Shown here piece by piece: positions 58,179-64,000 of a stretch of 64,000 bases of DNA. The position numbers and the translations under genes are program-made. This stretch comes from Pinus tabuliformis. Lineage: Eukaryota; Streptophyta; Pinopsida; Pinales; Pinaceae. Numbering within the stretch: position 1 is the first letter of the stretch; every line of letters begins with the position of its first letter. The DNA is taken from positions 634,415,269 to 634,479,268 of the forward strand of contig CM062816.1 of the NCBI GenBank assembly GCA_031772625.1, read 5' to 3'. The notes below the pieces were generated by a model. It saw nothing but the letters and a program-made list of their open reading frames with translations. It made no database searches and had not been told where the DNA came from.

Positions 58179-58642
58179 CACTTCTACAATTGTAGTTGGA
58201 GACGATGATGATGAGGAGCCATGGGCTGGCCTGTCTGACTCCGATCCAGAGGTTGAGCCAGATGATCTTGGCTCCTCTAGCAATAGCCAGTAGTACTGGT
58301 CACAGTTTATTTTTGTTGTAGAGGCCATTTCTAGCCTCCTTGGTTATGTGTTTTTGTTTTGATCTCTATATCATCATCATGTATGTATTGGACAATGCAC
58401 TGGGTGCCATTTTGATATAATGGATATATTCATGAGCCTACTTTGATCATATGTTGTCTTCTATCTATATTCTAATGCTCCGTGTTTAGAAACATGAATG
58501 AAAATCTTTAAAATTATGTTTTTTTATAAAAAAATAAATATTTAATGTATTTTTTACCACGATCGGGTCATCGAAATCGAGCTAGCCGAGTCGATACCGA
58601 GTCGGAGTTGAGCCTCGACCGAGTCGGAGTTTTAAAACATTG
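58179..58642 (+). pseudogene. hAT transposase acidic tail and 3' end
   Basis: The first ~115 bp encode a highly acidic end (GDDDDEEPWAGLSDSDPEVE) with a stop near 58290. The remainder is AT-rich 3' flank, then the subterminal ACTCGG-type cluster and the right terminal inverted repeat ending at 58642. Confidence 0.75.
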
Positions 58643-58650
58643 AGACAACT

Positions 58651-59697
58651 ACCTTCTCGGATTGGGCTTCACCAAGAGTGAAGCTAACCCTAAGCTGTAC
58701 TATATTGTGGTTGAGGGCCAACCTCATTCTTGTGTTGCATGTTGATGATTTGATATTGACAGGGGACGAGGAGCTCATCTGTGATTGCAAGAGAGATCTT
58801 GTAGAAGAGTTTGAGATGAAGGATATAGGGTTGATGCACTATTTCCTTGGGTTGGAGGTATGGCAGGGTGATGGACAAATATTCTTGGGATAGGGCAAAT
58901 ACACACAGGAGATTCTCAAGAGGTTCCACATGCAGGATTGCAATCCCATGACCACGCCTCTAGTCACAAACTAGAGGAAGGTAGATTCTACCAGAGGTGA
59001 GCGAGTGGACGCGACTCTATACAAGCAACTCATAGGGTCGTTGATGTATCTTGTGAACACAACCAAACATTTGCCTTGCAACTAACCAATTGAGCCAGTT
59101 CATGGTTGAGCTGACCAGAGTGCATTGGGTTGCTGCCAAGCACGTGTTGAGGTATCTTAGTGGCACAATAGATTATGGGTTGTTTGGCAGGTTGATGGAG
59201 TGACTCTTCAGGGATTCACAGATGCAGATTGGCAAGGGGGTTCAGCAAACATGAAGAGCACTTCAGGTTGTGCTTTCATTGTTGGGTTAGCAGTTGTTTC
59301 CTGGTTTAGTAGGAAGCAAAGATCAGTGGCATTGAGCTTAGCTGAGGCCGAGTACATGGCTGCCACCTTGGCAGCTTGCAAGGCTATTCGGTTGAGGAAG
59401 CTACTTGTCGGGTTGTTCAGTCAGAAGTTGGAGCCCACGATCATAAACTTTGATAATCAATGTTGCATCAAGCTCTTTGAAAATCCAATATTTCATGACT
59501 GCTCCAAGCATATCGAGATTAAGTACCACCATATCAAAGATTGTGTTCAGAGGGGTAAAGTTAGACTTCAGTTAGTACCTACAGAGGAGTAGACAACATG
59601 TATCTTGATCAAGGCATTGGCAAGAGGCATATTTGTCTACTTTTGAGACACTGTGTAGTACATAACACCTTCCTCTCTAAGAGGGAGTGTTAATTGA
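58651..59697 (+). pseudogene. Old copia: rest of RT and RNase H
   Basis: Copia pol resumes right after the hAT TSD. RT shows LHVDDLILTGDEELI and MHYFLGLEVWQG (about 58735-58860). RNase H shows FTDADWQGGSANMKSTSG, VSWFSRKQRSVALS, and the terminal KHIEIKYHHIKD (about 59212-59540). It ends in the PPT CTAAGAGGGAG. It is multiply broken. Confidence 0.85.
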
Positions 59698-60840
59698 AGT
59701 TAGAGAATGGTTGGTTTTGCTAAATTTAGAAGTGCACTAAATTTGGTAGAAGAACCCACATGTGAAGCTAAGGCGTAGTCTTACTTTCTCTTAGTGTTGA
59801 CTTAAGGAAAATTCTCTAATTGTCCTAAAGTAAAAAATAATAAATCGAACTCAACATGCATGGAGATTTTATCTCAGTTCGACTTCTGTTCAATGAAGCA
59901 GTTTGACTCGAGTTCAAGAGGCCAGTTCACTTGAGTTCTAGATGTCAGTTAGACGTGAGGTAGTTTGACTTGGGTTTAAGGAGCCAGTTCGCTTGAGTTG
60001 AAGAGCAGTTCGATTCTATATAGAGAAGGGCGCAAACTTGGTGAGACATATGGTTATTCACTAGCGAGAATTTGTGTGTCTTGAGGTCAAAAAATAAGTT
60101 CTAGATCAGTTTCTGAGTTCAGGGAGAGCCAAAACGCATCATTTGAGGATGCCGAGATAACTTGCGCAAGGAGGCAGTTCAACTTGTACAATTAGTACAA
60201 CCTGCCGAAGGGAGAGGCTGAATTGGTCTAGGATGTGCAGGATATTGTGTTGAGGAACAGAGTTGAAAGATGTTTTTTCTAGTGCTCTGTAATTAATTAC
60301 TGAGAATTGTATTTTTATTTTTATTTTTTGAGCAAATCAATAAAAGCACACAAATTAGCAAGTTTTCCCCAGTTGGGGTTTCTTGGGTATTTTTGGTGTT
60401 TTGTTAACTGTGTGCTTGTGTTTACATACATTTATTTTCCGCTGCAATTTCGTTAGAATACTCAGTATATTTGATCAGTGAATTTAGCAGTTCAATTTCT
60501 AGTTCTTGCATCTCATAATATTGTTCAAATTAGCTGCTGGGTATTAGAAAACTGACAATAAAAAACAAGGATATCAAGATGAAAATCAACACTGTCCTTT
60601 TCCAAAGTTAGGGAAAGGTTATTGAGAACCTTAGTCACAAGTTACAACTTCTGGGAGATTCCCAAAACAATTTTGAGTCAATTGCTGCATCATGAACATC
60701 ATGATTTGCTCATAATTCAACATTGTTTTCCAGCATCTGAGAAATAATCTTGACCATAATCTTTAGCCCAATAGGGATATATGAGTTTATTAGCAACCAT
60801 ATCCTCAGTGTAAAAATCATACACAGGTTGGATACCTGTG
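59147..60840 (+). repeat. Tandem duplication, copy A (RNase H end, LTR and flank)
   Basis: The unit runs from TTGAGGTATCTTAGTGGCAC through the RNase H end, the 3' LTR (59698-60557) and 283 bp of flanking DNA. It is repeated at 60841-62511. Confidence 0.88.
59698..60557 (+). repeat. 3' LTR of the old copia (copy A)
   Basis: 860 bp, TGTTAATTGAAG to ACTGACA, followed by ATAAA. It lacks the 131-bp internal duplication of the 5' LTR. Confidence 0.9.
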
Positions 60841-62511
60841 TTGCGGTATCTCAGTGGCACAGTAGATTATGTGTTGTTGTACAAGCAAGTTGATGGAGTG
60901 AGTATTAAGGGATTCATAAATGCAGATTGGGCAGGGGTTTCAACAAATAGGAAGAGCACTTCAAGTTGTGCTTTCAGTGTTTGGTCGACATTTGTTTCCT
61001 GGTTTAGTAGGAAGTAAAGATCAGTGGCATTGGGCTCAGCTAAGGGCGAGTACATGGCTGCCAACTTAGTAGCTTGCACGGTGATTTGGTTGAGGAAGCT
61101 ACTTGTCAGGTTGTTTAGTTAAAGGTTGGAGCCCACGATCATAAACTGTGATAATCAAAGTTACATCAAGCTCTCTGAAAATGCAGTATTTCATGACTGC
61201 TCCAAGCACATTGAGATCAAGTACCACCATATAAGAGATTGTGTTCATAGGGGTAAATTTAGACTTCAGTATGCACCTATAGAGGCACAGACAACAAATA
61301 TCTTGATCAAGGCATTGACAAGAGACAAATTCATCTACTTCTGAGACAAATTGGGTGTAGTACAAAACACCTTCTTCTCTAAAAGGGAGTGTTAATTGAA
61401 GTTAGAGAAGGAAGGGTTCTGCTAAATTTAGAAGTGTACTAAATTTGGTAGAAGAACCTACATGTGAAGCTAAGGTGCAGTCTTACTTTCTCTTAGTGTT
61501 GACTTAAGGAAATTCTCTAATTGTCCTATGGTCAAAAATAGTAAATCGAACTCAACATGCATGGAGTTTTTATCTTAGTTTGACTTCAATTCAGTGAGGC
61601 AGTTTGACTCGAGTTCAAGAGGCCAATTCGCTTGAGTTCAGGATGTCAGTTAGACTTGAGTTTAGTGAGGTAGTTCGACTTGGGTTTAAGGAGCCAGTTC
61701 TCTTGAGTTGAAGAGCAGTTCTATTCCATATAGAGAAGGGTGCAAACTTAGTGAGACATATGATTATGCACTAGCGAGAATTTGTGTTTTGAGGTCAAGA
61801 AAATAGTTCAAGGTCAGCACGTGAGGTCAGAGAGAGCCAGAGCACATCACTTGAGGAGGTCGAGATAACATGCGCAAGGAGGTGGTTCAGCTTGTGCAAG
61901 AGAGAGGCTGAATTGGTCTAGGTTGTGCAAGATATTGTGTTGAGGAACAAAGAGTTGAAAGAGATTTTTTCCAGTGCTTTGTAATTTTTTTTCTTATTTC
62001 TTTTGAGCAAATCAATAAAAACACACAAATTAGCAAGTTTTCCCCAATTGGGGTTTCCTGGGTATTTTTGGTGTTTTGTTAATTGTGTGCTTGTGTTTTC
62101 ATAAATTTATTTTTTGCTACAATTTTGTTAGAATACTCAGTGTATTTGATCGGTGAATTTAGCAATTTAGTTTCTAGTTCTTGGATCTTAGAGTACTGTT
62201 CAAATTAGCTGTTGGGTATTAGAAAACTAACAATAAAAAAACAAAGATATCAAGATGAAAATCAACACCATCCTTTTTTGAAGTTGGGGAAAGGTTAATG
62301 AGAACCTTTCACAAGTTACAACTTCCAGGAGATTCCTAAAATAATTTTGAGTCAACTGCTACATCATGAACATGATTTGCTCATAATTCAACACTGTTTT
62401 CTAGCATCTGAAAAATAATCTTGACCATAATCTTCAGCTCGATAGAGACTTATGCGCTGATTAGAAACCATACCCTTGGCATCAAAATCATACACAGGTT
62501 GGCTACCCGTG
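60841..62511 (+). repeat. Tandem duplication, copy B
   Basis: It begins TTGCGGTATCTCAGTGGCAC and repeats the RNase H end (broken), PPT, an LTR at 61390-62232, ATAAA and the same flank to CTACCCGTG. Divergence from copy A is about 10%. The join falls in flank (…CCTGTG|TTGCGG), not at an LTR edge, so this is a segmental duplication and not a second insertion. Confidence 0.88.
61390..62232 (+). repeat. Third LTR of the old copia family (copy B)
   Basis: 843 bp, same ends as 59698-60557. It is preceded by AAAGGGAG and followed by ATAAA and the duplicated flank. Confidence 0.9.
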
Positions 62512-64000
62512 TTTGATAATGGCCATGTTGAAATTGGGTAGCTTTGGGATGAATTTCCTTAATACCCTAAGTAGGATTCAAAGTGGTCAAAATATTGTTA
62601 TATAGCAAGATATATTTAACTGTGGACAAAATTCAAATCTGTGGCTTTCCCTCCAAGGATACTTACAACGTCGGCTCCAATTCTTTTAAGAAACAAAAAA
62701 ATATATAAATTATTATATCAAATTTGAATTCCCTCCAAGATTAAATTCAAAAGGGTCGTGTCAGTTGGCTAGCCCCAATAATCATGACCCTTCGCTTGTA
62801 TAAACCTTTATATATTGGCACGTCTCTTCGTCCATTTGGAAAAAAAAAGTCTCGAGTCTTCTGTAGCTCGCTTGGATCACTTTTGATCATCGCATATTCT
62901 GTAATGGCTCATTATATTTTAGTGAAGGCTCACAAAACTCTCTGAGGTGCGCAATGAATCTTTGAAATGGCTTGCACCCTGTATCTGTGTGTCATATGGT
63001 TCTGTGGCTTTACTTTTTCTCTTGGTTCACATTCAAATAGTGGTTCGTATTTCTAATCTTTGAGACTTGCACTTGATACATGTGGGTTTTTTATACCCTG
63101 CGCTTTGCTGGCTCATCACTCTATACTCTGTATGGGTATCATTGTTGTACTATGGGCATAAGAACACCGCTTCACTGTATTGTATGGGCATATGGACATT
63201 GCTTCACTATAATGTATGGGCATATGGACATTGCTTCACTATACTGTATGGGCATCACATCGCTTGACTATATTGGCATTCACTTATTTGAACATGAAAC
63301 CACTTGACGATTGACATCGTTGGATTAATTGATTACACAGTGGCATAGTCTCGCTATATTACACAGTGGCAGGGTCTCGCTATATTTATAGTGTCATCTC
63401 TTATATGTCTTGATTGGTGGCATTGCTAGCTAGTACAATGGCATCGTGTTGCTCTCCAAATGGCATTGCTCTAAGATAGACACAGTGACACGGTATTATA
63501 TTGCGGTGGCAATGTAAGTTAGTGATATTGTATTGGTTCACATTATGTTTCTATGGCTTGTAATCATAAGCTTATGACTATATATATTGATCTATATATC
63601 TGAGATAAGTGATCTATAGGACTGTGATTTGAACATCCGGTACCCTGTATGAACAAGATTTGAAGTGTATGACAATGGTACATGAATATAACAATGACAT
63701 GATAAATAAAGTATTACAATGATCCTAGATATGGTTCAGTAACCCTAGGCTTGGTAGTAACAATATTCTTTATGGCATTATCTTTGATGGTTGTTACCTT
63801 AATATATATTGGTAACCATGATACATGATGACTCAAACCATGATGATTGTGACTTGTTCTAAGTGATTTGCTCGTGTGAGAAATGATGGCAAAATTCTTA
63901 CTCGTGTGATTCATATGACTATGCTCTTCTATAATACATATGGCAAAGTTCTGCTATGATACACTCAACTTTGTATTAGATACATGGGTCAGAGTTCTTC
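62512..64000. other. Unannotated DNA with two small tandem repeats
   Basis: No supported gene. A 32-bp unit (TGTATGGGCATATGGACATT...) is present about four times at 63149-63271. A 26-bp unit (ACACAGTGGCATAGTCTCGC...) occurs twice at 63335-63386. The segment 62700-63000 is plain AT-rich sequence. Confidence 0.55.

Larger units (their letters stand above)
45014..58642 (+). mobile_element. hAT DNA transposon inserted in copia RT
   Basis: Ends CACTGTTTTGAAAAAC and, inverted, CAATGTTTTAAAACTC. An exact 8-bp TSD AGACAACT (45006-45013 and 58643-58650) is the hAT hallmark. Both subterminal regions are packed with ACTCGG / CCGAGT motifs (about 45050-45195 and 58560-58635), as expected for transposase-binding sites. 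It encodes a BED, DUF659 and hAT-C-type transposase. Two LTR elements sit inside it (47076-52900 and 53903-58173). Without them the transposon is about 3.5 kb. Confidence 0.93.
40670..60557 (+). mobile_element. Old Ty1/copia element carrying nested insertions
   Basis: 5' LTR 40670-41671 and 3' LTR 59698-60557, flanked by TSD ATAAA (40665-40669 and 60558-60562). The primer site TGGTATTAGAGC starts at 41672, and the PPT CTAAGAGGGAG precedes the 3' LTR. Without insertions it is about 6.0 kb, with copia order gag, PR, INT, RT, RNase H. A 13.6 kb hAT transposon (45014-58642) splits RT, and a small insertion lies near 44030-44305. The coding sequence is broken at ten or more places. The LTRs differ by roughly 10%, so it is old. 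Confidence 0.9.

Noticed and set aside
60841-62232. A second, independent copia insertion
   Set aside because: Flanking DNA beyond the TSD is repeated too and the left join is not at an LTR edge, so a tandem segmental duplication explains it better.

Overview
This is eukaryotic nuclear DNA from a land plant, most likely a large-genome gymnosperm such as a conifer. That is inference. It rests on AT-rich, gene-poor sequence, deeply nested LTR retrotransposons whose LTR pairs have often diverged by about 10%, chromodomain Ty3/gypsy elements, a plant BED/DUF659 hAT transposon, and one fragment of a plant-type chloroplast gene. No rRNA, tRNA or CRISPR was recognised.

Layout. (1) About 1.87-21.97 kb is an old Ty3/gypsy chromovirus on the minus strand. 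Its protease region is split by a coding-free LTR element (5622-19178, TSD CTTTT). That element is split by a gag-only Ty1/copia element (7914-15354, TSD CAACC), which in turn holds a solo LTR of another family (10055-12231, TSD TTTAT). (2) 22238-28031 is a second, much younger chromovirus, nearly complete. (3) 28.0-40.7 kb is the only island not dominated by recognisable transposons. It carries the first two exons of a chloroplast thioredoxin-fold protein of the MRL7/SVR4/ECB1 type (29690-30540, plus strand) and a long, decayed, unrecognised gene on the minus strand (35533-38876). (4) 40670-60557 is an old Ty1/copia element (TSD ATAAA) interrupted by a 13.6 kb hAT transposon (45014-58642, 8-bp TSD AGACAACT). 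The hAT holds a whole-looking young copia element (47076-52900, TSD AGATT) and a second gag-only copia element (53903-58173, TSD GCTAC). (5) The 3' end of the old copia element plus about 280 bp of flank is tandemly duplicated (59147-60840 and 60841-62511). (6) 62.5-64 kb is unrecognised DNA with small tandem repeats.

Relative ages. These come from by-eye LTR comparison and nesting order. The 47.1-52.9 kb copia is youngest (2 differences in 157 bp), then the 22.2-28.0 kb chromovirus (about 6 substitutions in 300 bp), then the 53.9-58.2 kb gag-only element (roughly 5%). The rest are near 10% or more.

The main points of interest are two unrelated gag-only copia elements that would need pol from other elements, the unrecognised decayed gene at 35.5-38.9 kb, and the chloroplast gene whose remaining exons are absent from the next 33 kb.
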